DNA of 64,000 bases, taken from assembly GCA_964597275.1 (NCBI GenBank), contig CAZQXS010000001.1, positions 1 to 64,000 on the forward strand. The letters are read 5' to 3'. Shown in pieces: positions 44,886 to 53,568 of this stretch (its first letter is position 1; each line of letters starts with the position of its first letter). The stretch is from UBA8110 sp964597275 (GTDB lineage: Bacteria > SAR324 > NAC60-12). The position numbers and the translations under genes were made by a program. Under the pieces are notes generated by a model. The model ran no database searches. It saw nothing but the letters and a program-made list of their open reading frames with translations, and was not told the origin of the DNA.

Positions 44886-46202
44886 GTGGACATCGCCCTG
44901 ATTGGCTTTGTCGCCCTGCTCGTCCTCGTGTTTCTGCGCTTGCCAATCGCCTTTGCGATGGGGCTGGTGGGCTTTGCCGGATTTGGGGTGCTGACGGGCT
45001 GGAAGCCCGCCCTTTCGATGGTCGGAACCGTGGTGTCCGAAACCGCACTCAACTACGGGCTTTCGGTCGTGCCGCTCTTCATCCTGATGGGAAATCTGGT
45101 GACGAAGGCCGGGCTTTCGACGGAACTCTACTCTGCGTCGCATTCATTCTTGGGGCATCGGCGCGGAGGGCTTTCGATGGCGACCATCGTGGCCTGCGGG
45201 GCGTTCAGCGCCATCTGTGGATCGAGTCTCGCAACGGCGGCCACGATGTCCCGCGTGGCCATGCCCTCGATGCGCAAGTACGGCTACTCCGACAGCCTCG
45301 CCTCCGCCTCGATTGCGGCAGGCGGCACCTTGGGCATCCTGATCCCGCCCAGCGTGATTCTGGTGATTTACGGACTGATGACGGAATCGAGCATCCGGGA
45401 ACTGTTCGCGGCGGGATTCCTGCCCGGCTTGCTGGGGATTTTGCTCTACCTCGCGGCGGTGCAGTTCGTGGTCTGGAGGCGTCCGGAGGAGGGTCCGCAG
45501 GCCGAGCGGGTGCTGTGGCCCGAACGCTGGGCCGCGCTCAGAGGAGTCTGGGGCACAGTGGCAATCTTCGTGCTGGTGATCGGGGGCATTTACGGTGGCA
45601 TCTTCACGCCCACCGAAGCAGCGGGCATCGGCGCGGGCGGAGCGTTCGTGATGGCCCTCTTGCGCGGGGTGCATTCGTGGAGAGATCACCTGGAGGTGTT
45701 GTCTCACAGCGCCCGGACCTCCGCGATGCTCTTCAGCGTGTTGATCGGCGCCCTGATTTTCTCGAATTTTGTCAACCGCGTGGGCCTGCCCGCCGCCCTG
45801 CTGGAACTCGTGACGGGCTACGACCTCAGCCCGCTGATGGTGCTGTTCGTGATCCTGCTGATCTACATCGTCCTCGGCTGTGTCTTTGAAAGCCTCTCGA
45901 TGCTGCTGCTCACCATCCCGATCTTTTATCCGGTGGTGCAGGGCTTGGGCTACGCCGGCATGAGCGGCGAGCAGATGCTGGTCTGGTTCGGCATCATCGC
46001 CGTCGTCGTCACCGAGATCAGCCTGATCACCCCGCCCGTCGGCCTCAACGTCTTCGTCCTCAGCGGCGTGCTTCCGGATGTCAGCACCGTGACGGTCTTC
46101 AAGGGGGTCACGCCCTTCTGGTGCGTGGACATCCTCCGTCTGCTGATCCTCGTGCTGGCCCCCGGATACGTCCTGCTGCTGCCGAACCTGCTCTACCACT
46201 AG
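44886..46202 (+). CDS. dctM: TRAP transporter large permease (DctM), second system
   Basis: A 438-residue membrane protein with about twelve transmembrane segments, starting at a GTG 43 bp after dctQ. Signature segments: GNLVTKAGLSTELYSASHSF, GGTLGILIPPSVILVIYGLM, FGIIAVVVTEISLITPPVGL and NVFVLSGVLPDVSTVTVF. A nearby upstream ATG (44875) is out of frame. It ends the operon; 61 bp further lies a palindromic repeat that may act as its 3' structure. Confidence 0.95.
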   Translation: MDIALIGFVALLVLVFLRLPIAFAMGLVGFAGFGVLTGWKPALSMVGTVVSETALNYGLSVVPLFILMGNLVTKAGLSTELYSASHSFLGHRRGGLSMATIVACGAFSAICGSSLATAATMSRVAMPSMRKYGYSDSLASASIAAGGTLGILIPPSVILVIYGLMTESSIRELFAAGFLPGLLGILLYLAAVQFVVWRRPEEGPQAERVLWPERWAALRGVWGTVAIFVLVIGGIYGGIFTPTEAAGIGAGGAFVMALLRGVHSWRDHLEVLSHSARTSAMLFSVLIGALIFSNFVNRVGLPAALLELVTGYDLSPLMVLFVILLIYIVLGCVFESLSMLLLTIPIFYPVVQGLGYAGMSGEQMLVWFGIIAVVVTEISLITPPVGLNVFVLSGVLPDVSTVTVFKGVTPFWCVDILRLLILVLAPGYVLLLPNLLYH

Positions 46203-46262
46203 GGCGTTGCACCTTACCACTTCAAGATTAAGAAGCTGTGATGTTTTTATTTTCCGGACACC

Positions 46263-46291
46263 GTAGGGGCGGGTTTGAAACCCGCCCCTAC
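46263..46291. repeat. Perfect palindromic repeat GTAGGGGCGGGTTT / AAACCCGCCCCTAC
   Basis: The two 14-base arms flank a single G and are perfect inverted copies. This sequence resembles short GC-rich palindromes dispersed in many unrelated bacterial genomes. A diverged half (CCCCGTAGGTGTGGG) recurs at about 46338. It may form a transcript-end hairpin after dctM. Confidence 0.85.
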
Positions 46292-46400
46292 CGCCTAAAA
46301 ATCGACAGCGATGTTGGCACGGGATGGCGGACCGCGCCCCGTAGGTGTGGGCCATGCCCGCGAATCAAATCCTGAAACCCCAAAACAGAGGAAAACCACC

Positions 46401-47030
46401 ATGAAATTCTACGATTGCCAGCCCGCCCCCTCGCCCCGACGCGCCCGCATCTTCATCGCCGAAAAGGGGCTGGAGGTGGAAACCGTGCAGGTCGATTTGC
46501 GTTCCGCAGAGCAGTTGTCCCCGGAGTTTCAAGCGATCAATCCGCACTGCACCGTGCCCGTGCTGGAACTTGACGACGGCACCCGCCTGACGAGTACGGC
46601 GGGAATCTGGAATTTTCTGGAAGCGGAATTCCCGAACCCACCCCTGTTGGGCACCACTCCGCAGGAAAGAGGCGTGATCGCCGACCTGCAATGGCGCATC
46701 GAGGTGGATGGATTTCTAGCGATGGCCGAGTGCCTGCGAAACTCCGCCCCCGCCATGCAGGGCCGTGCCCTCACTGGACCCGTCGGCTACGAGCAGATTC
46801 CAGAACTCGCCGAGCGCGGCAAGGCGCGGATGGAGCGGTTTCTGGAGGGAGTGGATGCCTTGATCGGCGAAAAGCCCTTTGTCGCGGGAGACACTTTTTC
46901 TGTCGCCGACATTGACCTGCTCGTGCTGCTGGACTTTGCCAAGTGGCGCAAGCTGCGGCTTCCGGAGGACGCGAAAAACGCGCAACGGTGGTACGAGGCC
47001 GTCAGCAACCGCCCCAGCGCAAAACTCTAG
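46401..47030 (+). CDS. Glutathione S-transferase family protein
   Basis: A 209-residue cytoplasmic protein with a thioredoxin-like N-terminal domain (MKFYDCQPAPSPRRARIFIA, cis-Pro in INPHCTVPVLELDDG, then the ST-loop TSTAGIWNFLEAEFP) and a helical C-terminal domain with FVAGDTFSVADIDLLVLLDF. GAGG lies about nine bases before the ATG. Its stop overlaps that of the convergent MFS gene (CTAG). Could conjugate glutathione or serve another thiol role; specific substrate unknown. Confidence 0.9.
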   Translation: MKFYDCQPAPSPRRARIFIAEKGLEVETVQVDLRSAEQLSPEFQAINPHCTVPVLELDDGTRLTSTAGIWNFLEAEFPNPPLLGTTPQERGVIADLQWRIEVDGFLAMAECLRNSAPAMQGRALTGPVGYEQIPELAERGKARMERFLEGVDALIGEKPFVAGDTFSVADIDLLVLLDFAKWRKLRLPEDAKNAQRWYEAVSNRPSAKL

Positions 47031-48223
47031 GTCGGGGGTTGAGCGTCCTTTTCTCGGACGCTGAACAGCGCCAGCAGGAAGGAGAACAGCCCAAAAAGGC
47101 TCGTGCCCAGCGCGATTTCCAGCACCAAGTCATAGCCCCCCCACTGCCAAAGTTGCGCGGCCAGCACAGGGGCCAGCGCAAACCCGCCCATGAAGCCCAC
47201 CGCCATCGCCCCACTGATGGCCCCGAAGCCTTCGCGTCCCAAGAGATTTGCCGTGACCACCGGGCGGGTGATGCTCGTCACGCCATAGCCTGCGCCGTGG
47301 ACCGCGACGAACACGAAGACCAGTTCCGGGCTGGCTCCTGCAAACATGAGCGCGACCACCCCTGCGCTGATGCACACGAAGGTGGTGGCGCAGACCGTGT
47401 TCATGGAAACGTGCTTTTCGGAAAACATCATCACCAGCCGCCCCACCACCTGCATGGGACCAATCAACGAGGCCGCCAGCACCGCGAGTCCGGAAGGCAC
47501 GTCGCGCTCCGCCAAAAGCGGCAGCAGGTGGGAGATGAGGAAGCCGTGTCCCACGGCAATCGCAGTGAAGGCGCTGGTCAATAGCCAGAACTCCGGCTTG
47601 GCCATCGCCGACTGCAACGGCCGTTCGGGCGCCGCTTGCGGATTGGGTCCGGCAGGGGCCGCTCCCGGTTGATCCTCGGCAGTGGCGAGCCAGAACAAGG
47701 GCACCGCGACCAGCAGGATCAACAGCGAAAAGGTGGTGGTGGACCCACGCCATCCCACAAAATCCGCCACGAGGTTCGCCGTTGGAAACGAGACGGTGCC
47801 TGCAAATCCCGCCACCAGCGTGATCAGCGTGATCGAACGCTTGGCCTCCTCACCACGAATCCGCGTGACAAACGCGAAGCACGGCTCGTACAAGCACCCG
47901 GCCATCGCCAGCCCCAACCCCAGCCACGCCACAAAAAAGAGCCAGTACTGCTCGATCAGCCCGACCGCTCCAATGATCACTCCGGCCAGCAAAGCAGACC
48001 CGACCAACACGGCCCGACCGAACCCCCGGTCAATCAGATGCCCCGCCAGCGGTGCAGCGAGGGCCGAGACGATCAGCGCCGTCGTGTACGCCGCCGAGAG
48101 TTCCGTTTTGGACCAGCCCAAATCGGACTCCCAACGCAGGATCAGCGCTGGAAAGAGGTAGAGCGTTCCCGCCCAAACGAAGATTTCGGCGGTGGCCAGT
48201 TGCCAGATGGGGCGGTTGGACAT
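47027..48223 (-). CDS. MFS transporter
   Basis: A 398-residue membrane protein with twelve predicted helices in two six-helix halves joined by a hydrophilic loop (AEDQPGAAPAGPNPQAAPER). The N-terminal LGWSKTELSAAYTTALIVSA, LAAPLAGHLIDRGFGRAVLV, containing the A-motif-like GHLIDRGFGR, places it among MFS proteins related to monocarboxylate/oxalate carriers. Substrate unknown. Convergent with the GST gene; 45 bp downstream of yejB in the same direction. Confidence 0.9.
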   Translation of the reverse strand: MSNRPIWQLATAEIFVWAGTLYLFPALILRWESDLGWSKTELSAAYTTALIVSALAAPLAGHLIDRGFGRAVLVGSALLAGVIIGAVGLIEQYWLFFVAWLGLGLAMAGCLYEPCFAFVTRIRGEEAKRSITLITLVAGFAGTVSFPTANLVADFVGWRGSTTTFSLLILLVAVPLFWLATAEDQPGAAPAGPNPQAAPERPLQSAMAKPEFWLLTSAFTAIAVGHGFLISHLLPLLAERDVPSGLAVLAASLIGPMQVVGRLVMMFSEKHVSMNTVCATTFVCISAGVVALMFAGASPELVFVFVAVHGAGYGVTSITRPVVTANLLGREGFGAISGAMAVGFMGGFALAPVLAAQLWQWGGYDLVLEIALGTSLFGLFSFLLALFSVREKDAQPPT

Positions 48224-48268
48224 GCTCAGTGAACGGCGTGGTTGGTGTGATCCGGGGCGTGAGGCAGC

Positions 48269-49375
48269 TCAGGTTTCCCGTGACTCGAAATCAATGCGAG
48301 GGTCCACGACGGTGTACATGAGGTCGCTGATCAGGCCCATGACGAGTCCGAGCAGGGTGAAGACATAAAGCGTTCCGAACATGATCGGGTAGTCCCGCTG
48401 GATCGCGGACTCAAATCCGAGCAGTCCAAGTCCGTCAAGGCTGAAGATGATCTCGATGAGCAGGGAGCCGCCGAAGAACATGCCGAGGAAGGCGGAGGGG
48501 AATCCGGCAATGATGATGAGCATGGCGTTGCGGAAGATGTGCCCGTACAAAATGCGGGATTCCGTCAAGCCCTTGGCGCGGGCGGTGATGACGTACTGCT
48601 TGCTGATCTCGTCGAGGAACGAGTTCTTGGTGAGCATGGTCAGGGTGGCAAAGCCGCCGATGAGCGTGGCCAGCAGCGGCAACGCAAGGTGCCAGAAGTA
48701 GTCCAAAATCTGCTCATACCACGGCAGTTCGCTGAAGTTGTCCGAGAACAGTCCACGCAGCGGGAACCACGCGAAGAACTCGCCCCCCGCAAAGAGGATG
48801 ATGAGGAGGATCGCAAAGAGGAAGGTGGGGATGGCGTTGCCGAGGATGACGAGGGTGCTGGACCAGACATCAAAGCGGGAGCCGTGCTTGAGCGCCTTGC
48901 GGATGCCGAGCGGGATGCAAACGAGGTACACCGCAAGTGTGCTCCAAACGCCAAGGGAGATGGAGACGGGCATCTTGTCAATCACCAAGTCCACCACGCT
49001 GCGGTCCCGGAAGAGGCTGTCGCCGAAATCAAAGACGAGGTAGCTTTTCAGCATGTCGAAAAAACGCACATGTGCGGGCTTGTCGAAACCGTACATGCGC
49101 TCGATCTCCTTGACAATGTCCGGATCAAGTCCGCGAGCGCCCCGGTACTTGGAGGTCACGGACGAATCCCCGGCACCGGAGGGCTTCGACTCGCGCAGTT
49201 CCCCGCCCGTGGAGGTGATGCGGTCGGTCGCGCTGATCGCGTCTCCCTGCAACTGCGCGATCATCTGCTCCACCGGACCTCCGGGAACCACCTGAATGAC
49301 CGCGAAGTTGATGAGCAGGATGCCAAACAGCGTGGGGATGATGAGCAGCAACCGACGGAGGATGTAGGCGGTCAT
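48269..49375 (-). CDS. yejB: Peptide ABC transporter permease YejB
   Basis: A 368-residue permease of the DppB/OppB class; the long periplasmic insert (about residues 40-110, DRITSTGGELRESKPSGAGD) and the C-terminal VVDPRIDFESRE are typical of YejB, part of the peptide/microcin C importer. Membrane segments include MTAYILRRLLLIIPTLFGIL and AFLGMFFGGSLLIEIIFSLD. It follows yejA by 78 bp. The expected partner permease yejE and ATPase yejF do not follow; an MFS gene does. Confidence 0.93.
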   Translation of the reverse strand: MTAYILRRLLLIIPTLFGILLINFAVIQVVPGGPVEQMIAQLQGDAISATDRITSTGGELRESKPSGAGDSSVTSKYRGARGLDPDIVKEIERMYGFDKPAHVRFFDMLKSYLVFDFGDSLFRDRSVVDLVIDKMPVSISLGVWSTLAVYLVCIPLGIRKALKHGSRFDVWSSTLVILGNAIPTFLFAILLIILFAGGEFFAWFPLRGLFSDNFSELPWYEQILDYFWHLALPLLATLIGGFATLTMLTKNSFLDEISKQYVITARAKGLTESRILYGHIFRNAMLIIIAGFPSAFLGMFFGGSLLIEIIFSLDGLGLLGFESAIQRDYPIMFGTLYVFTLLGLVMGLISDLMYTVVDPRIDFESRET

Positions 49376-49453
49376 GGGGCGCGAAGCTGGAGAGCAGGGC
49401 TCCCGAGTTCAAATTACTCAGGAACCCTTGAAGAGACCTGAATCGGCTCCGGG

Positions 49454-51301
49454 TCAGAGCGACTTCAGGTTCGGGGCGATTCCCCGCAGTTTGTCTTCCT
49501 TGGCGGAGTCAACCCACCAGGTGAAGAAGCCAAGGCCGTACTTGGGCGGGGTCTTGGGACGCGAGAACTTGTCCCAGTGCGCAAGCCGGAAGTAGTTGAT
49601 GTGCCAGTGCGGAACCATGTAATGCCCCCAGAGCAGGGCGCGGTCCAGCGCACGGGTGCGGTCAATCAGCGACTGCCGATCCGGGGCTTCGATGACCAGC
49701 CGGATGAGTTGGTCAATCGCCGGATTGCAGATGCCCATCACGTTGCGGGTTCCGGGGGTTTCGGCGGATTTGCAGCTCCAGTAGTTGTCCTGCTCGTTTC
49801 CGGGGGAGAGCGACTGCCCCACGCTCATCACGATCATGTCGAGGTCGTACTTGCGGTAGCGCTCGATGAACTGCGAGGTGTCCACCAGCCGGATGGTGGC
49901 GGTGATGCCGAGCTTCTCCAGGTTCTTGGTGAAGGGCAGCACGATGCGCTCAAACGCCTTGGAGTAGAGCAGCACCTCAAACTTCAGTTCCTCGCCCGTT
50001 TTCGTGTGGACGCGCTGGTTGTCCTTGACCTCCCACCCGGCTTCCTTGAGCAGCCGTGAGGCCGTGCGCAGGTTGCGGCGGATGTTGCCACTGCCGTCTG
50101 TGACGGGCACCTTGAACTCGGAGGTGAAGACCCCTTCCGGCAGGTCGTTGCGGAAGGGTTCGAGGATTTTCAACTCGGCAGCGGTGGGCATGCCACTGGA
50201 AGCGAGTTCGGAATTCTCGAAGTAGCTGTCGGTGCGTCGGTACTGCCCGTAGAAGAGGTTCTTGTTGCTCCACTCAAAGTCGAAGGCGTAGCTGATCGCC
50301 TCGCGCACCTTGCGGTCCTTGAAAAACGAGCGGCGGGTGTTGAACGCAAAGCCCTGCATCCCCCGTGGCAGTTCGTGGCCGATCTCGGATTTGACGATGC
50401 CGCCGGAGTCGAAGTTCTTGCCCTTGTACATCGTTCCCCAGAACTTCGAGTTGTTCTCGTTGCGGAAGTCGTACTCTCCGGCCTTGAAGGCTTCCAGCGA
50501 GACCGTTTGGTCGCGGTAGTAGTCGTAGCGTACGAGGTCGAAATTGCTCGACCCCCGGTTGACCGGAAGGTCTGCGCCCCAGTAATTCTCCACCCGTTCA
50601 TAAACGATGTACTTGCCTGCCTCGAACTCCTTGATGCGGTACGCGCCACTGCCCAACGGCGGCTCCAGTGAGGACTTGGAGAAATCGCGGTCCTTCCACC
50701 AATGCGCTGGAAGCACAGGCAACTGCCCCATGATCAGCGGCAGTTCGCGGTTGGTCGTGCCCTCCTTGAAGTGGAACTTGACGCGGTTGTTGCCCGTGTC
50801 CTCCACCTTGGTCACGTCGCCGTAGTAGGATTTGTAGAAGGGCGCCCCTTTTTCGATGAGGGTGTTGAAGGTGAAGATCACGTCCGCCGGGGTGATCGGC
50901 TGGCCGTCGTGGAAACGGGCTTTGGGGTTGAGGTGAAAGGCGACCCAACTGCGGTCTTCCGGATACTCGATCTTCTCGGCGACGAGGCCGTATTCCGTGA
51001 ACGCCTCGTCGCTCGAACTCGTCATCAGCGTGTCGTACATCATGCCCAGACCGTCTGCCGCCTCGCCCTTGGGAATGAAGCCGTTGAAGCTGTCGAAGCT
51101 GCCGATGGACGCCATCCGGACCTTGCCGCCCTTGGGCGCGTTCGGATTGACGTACTCGAAATGCGTGAAGTCGGCACCGTATTTTGGAGCGCCGTTCATC
51201 GCCATTGCGTGGGCGGTGATCACTTGGGCCGCCGCCTGTCCCGCAAAGGCGAGTCCGAGCAGGGTGCTGAGGCCGATGAGCTGAAGTTTTCGCAGAGTCA
51301 T
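49454..51301 (-). CDS. yejA: Peptide ABC transporter substrate-binding protein YejA
   Basis: A 615-residue family 5 extracellular binding protein. Signal peptide: MTLRKLQLIGLSTLLGLAFA, cleavage near GQAAAQV. Diagnostic YejA segments: FTHFEYVNPNAPKGGKVRMA, GMMYDTLMTSSSDEAFTEYG and the C-terminal SPGNEQDNYWSCKSAETPGT. AAGGA lies seven bases before the ATG at 51301; an ATG nine codons upstream lacks a site. Binds peptides for uptake with YejB. Confidence 0.93.
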   Translation of the reverse strand: MTLRKLQLIGLSTLLGLAFAGQAAAQVITAHAMAMNGAPKYGADFTHFEYVNPNAPKGGKVRMASIGSFDSFNGFIPKGEAADGLGMMYDTLMTSSSDEAFTEYGLVAEKIEYPEDRSWVAFHLNPKARFHDGQPITPADVIFTFNTLIEKGAPFYKSYYGDVTKVEDTGNNRVKFHFKEGTTNRELPLIMGQLPVLPAHWWKDRDFSKSSLEPPLGSGAYRIKEFEAGKYIVYERVENYWGADLPVNRGSSNFDLVRYDYYRDQTVSLEAFKAGEYDFRNENNSKFWGTMYKGKNFDSGGIVKSEIGHELPRGMQGFAFNTRRSFFKDRKVREAISYAFDFEWSNKNLFYGQYRRTDSYFENSELASSGMPTAAELKILEPFRNDLPEGVFTSEFKVPVTDGSGNIRRNLRTASRLLKEAGWEVKDNQRVHTKTGEELKFEVLLYSKAFERIVLPFTKNLEKLGITATIRLVDTSQFIERYRKYDLDMIVMSVGQSLSPGNEQDNYWSCKSAETPGTRNVMGICNPAIDQLIRLVIEAPDRQSLIDRTRALDRALLWGHYMVPHWHINYFRLAHWDKFSRPKTPPKYGLGFFTWWVDSAKEDKLRGIAPNLKSL

Positions 51302-51444
51302 GGGTCGTCCTTGGTTGGGTTGGTTCATGCCAGCAGTTTCTCACAGCATGGCCACGGTTCAAGCTGAACCCACAAAAGGGGAGTGCGGATGCCGCTTGTT
51401 CATGGTAAGATGAAGGCTCTTGAACACACGGCCAAGGATTGCAG

Positions 51445-51633
51445 ATGCCACTTTACGATTACCACTGTGAGGATTGCAAGGGGGAGTTCACGGAACTCCG
51501 ACGCCTTGCAGAAATGGATGCGCCGATTGCGTGTCCGTGCTGCGGCTCCCGCGACACGGAGCGTGCGGTCAGCGGGTTTGCGGTGGGTGCTGGGAGTTCC
51601 GGCGGCACGACCGGGCGCAGCCCCTTCCGTTGA
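51445..51633 (+). CDS. FmdB-type zinc-ribbon protein
   Basis: A 62-residue protein. The N-terminal zinc ribbon MPLYDYHCEDCKGEFTELR carries C8 and C11, and ACPCCGSRDTERAVSGFAVG supplies the second CxxC. The tail is Gly/Ser-rich with TTGRSPFR. It matches the FmdB/putative regulatory protein family, whose function is not established. Divergent from yejA; just upstream of ppnN in the same direction. Confidence 0.88.
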   Translation: MPLYDYHCEDCKGEFTELRRLAEMDAPIACPCCGSRDTERAVSGFAVGAGSSGGTTGRSPFR

Positions 51634-51737
51634 GCGGCCTGACGCCGGGCTGGTCAGCCCGGAACTTCTCGAAAACGCCACCACGCCATTTTCTGCGGGG
51701 CCGCTGCGCCCCTTGATTTCTGCCCCACACTAAGCTC

Positions 51738-53093
51738 ATGGACGCCCACGTCCGACCGGAAGGCACCCTCGAATTTCTCTCGCAACGCGAAATCCTCAAG
51801 CTGCGCGATGCCAGCGAAAGCGGCCTCTACGACCTCTTTCGGCGCTGTGCGCTGGCGGTCTTGAACTCTGGAAGCAAGACGGACAACGCCAAGGAAATCC
51901 TGGAGCAACATCAGGATTTTTCCGTCCGGCTGGTGCCGCAGGCGTTCGGGGTGAAGCTGGAGGTGCGCAATGCCCCGGACACGGCCTTTGTGGACGGCAG
52001 CATGATGCACGGCATCCGCAACCACCTGTTTGCGGTGCTGCGGGACATCCTCTACGTCAACAGCCAACAGGAGCAGCGGCGCTTCGATCTGGACTCATCG
52101 GAGGGCACCACCGAGTTTGTCTATCACCTGCTGCGCAATGCCGGAGTCCTGCGCAATCCGGAACGGCTCAACCTCGTGGTCTGCTGGGGTGGGCACTCGA
52201 TCAACCCCGTGGAGTACGCCTACACCAAGGAAGTGGGCTACCATCTGGGGTTGCGCGGGTTCAACATCTGCACGGGGTGCGGTCCCGGTGCCATGAAGGG
52301 GCCGATGAAGGGGGCGGCGGTGGGACACGCTAAGCAGCGCGTCGAGGATGGTCGCTACGTCGGACTCACCGAACCCGACATCATCGCCGCCGAATCTCCC
52401 AACCCGCTCGTCAACTCGCTGGTCATCCTCCCCGACATCGAAAAGCGGCTGGAGGCGTTTGTGCGGCTCGGACACGCCTTCATCGTGTTTCCGGGGGGCG
52501 TCGGGACGGTTGAAGAAATCCTTTACCTCGCCGGCATCCTGCTGCATCCGGAAAACGTGAACTTGCCCTTTCCGATCATCTTCACCGGACCCAAGGAGAG
52601 CGAAGCGTACTTTCGGCAAATTGATGATTTTCTCGGAGGGGTGCTGGGCCATCAGGTCCGCAGGCTCTACCGCATCATCATCGGCCAGCCCGAAGAGGTC
52701 GCCCGGACACTACAGGCCAGTGTCGGAGAGGTTCGCAAACACCGCCGGATCAGTGGCGATGCCTTCTACTTCAACTGGATGCTGAAGATTGACCGCATCT
52801 GGCAGGAGCCGTTTCGGCCCACGCATGAAAGCATGGCCGCCCTGCAACTTGACGAAGCCCTGCCCCCGCATGAGCTGGCGGCCCACCTCCGGCGGCTCTT
52901 CTCCGGCATCGTCGCGGGCAATATCAAGGACGAGGGCATCCGGGCGGTCGAGCAAAACGGGCCGTTCCTGCTCAACGGCGAACAGCGGCTGCTCTCCATG
53001 CTGGACCGTCTGCTCACCTCCTTCTGCGAGCAGCAGCGCATGAAACTTCCGGATGGTGCGGACTACCAGCCCTGCTATCGGCTGGCCGCATGA
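51738..53093 (+). CDS. ppnN: Nucleotide 5'-monophosphate nucleosidase PpnN (LOG family)
   Basis: A 451-residue protein aligning along its length with E. coli PpnN (YgdH), which hydrolyses purine and pyrimidine nucleoside monophosphates to base and ribose-5-phosphate and is (p)ppGpp-responsive. Shared segments: LRDASESGLYDLFRRCALAV, AFVDGSMMHGIRNHLFAVLR, and the LOG-family GGVGTVEEILYLAGI with the PGGxGTxxE motif. The N-terminal pre-domain and C-terminal extension characteristic of PpnN are both present, so it is not a simple short LOG protein. It starts 104 bp after fmdB. Confidence 0.95.
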   Translation: MDAHVRPEGTLEFLSQREILKLRDASESGLYDLFRRCALAVLNSGSKTDNAKEILEQHQDFSVRLVPQAFGVKLEVRNAPDTAFVDGSMMHGIRNHLFAVLRDILYVNSQQEQRRFDLDSSEGTTEFVYHLLRNAGVLRNPERLNLVVCWGGHSINPVEYAYTKEVGYHLGLRGFNICTGCGPGAMKGPMKGAAVGHAKQRVEDGRYVGLTEPDIIAAESPNPLVNSLVILPDIEKRLEAFVRLGHAFIVFPGGVGTVEEILYLAGILLHPENVNLPFPIIFTGPKESEAYFRQIDDFLGGVLGHQVRRLYRIIIGQPEEVARTLQASVGEVRKHRRISGDAFYFNWMLKIDRIWQEPFRPTHESMAALQLDEALPPHELAAHLRRLFSGIVAGNIKDEGIRAVEQNGPFLLNGEQRLLSMLDRLLTSFCEQQRMKLPDGADYQPCYRLAA

Positions 53094-53136
53094 TCCCAAC
53101 GGAGTGATTCTCTCCGCCTTGCCAGTTCCGCTTGAG

Positions 53137-53568
53137 TCAGTACATCGGATCGCCGGAGCCGACCTGCTCGCGGATGTCTTGCAGGGGGCGATTTGAAGCC
53201 GGGCCGTCTTGGGATTGCTGCTCGTTGCCGTAGCGCCGCAAAAGCGTCCAACCCCAGCCCACCACCTTGTCGTCTTTCAGCACCACCGGGGTCAGTTCGT
53301 CGTCTGTGATCGCGTTGTCCGCCGCCTTGAGGTCGGTGTAGTAGAGCAGCAGTTCCACGGTTTCCCCTCCGGGCATGCGCATCAGTTCGGTGCGGTAGGG
53401 CTGTCGCATGATCCGCAGCACCTCGGTGCGGCTCATGTCAATGCTGAGGCGGCTGAGGTTTTGGCGGTTCTGCTCACGGATGGCCGCAGGGCGCGGGGCG
53501 CAAGCCATGAGCAAGACCAGTGTTGAAAGAGCCAACGCCATTTCTTTGGCGAGCGTCAAACGGATCAC
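53137..53568 (-). CDS. Putative lipoprotein with SmpA/OmlA-like repeat
   Basis: A 143-residue protein with a lipoprotein signal peptide: MIRLTLAKEMALALSTLVLL then MAC at the lipobox (Cys about residue 23). The mature part contains LSIDMSRTEVLRIMRQPYRT, a helix-turn-helix hallmark of small outer-membrane SmpA/BamE-like lipoproteins, then a beta-rich segment ending VVLKDDKVVGWGWTLLRRYG. The specific role is unknown; it is likely anchored in the outer membrane. Its start overlaps the stop of the sirtuin gene upstream by four bases. Confidence 0.75.
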   Translation of the reverse strand: MIRLTLAKEMALALSTLVLLMACAPRPAAIREQNRQNLSRLSIDMSRTEVLRIMRQPYRTELMRMPGGETVELLLYYTDLKAADNAITDDELTPVVLKDDKVVGWGWTLLRRYGNEQQSQDGPASNRPLQDIREQVGSGDPMY

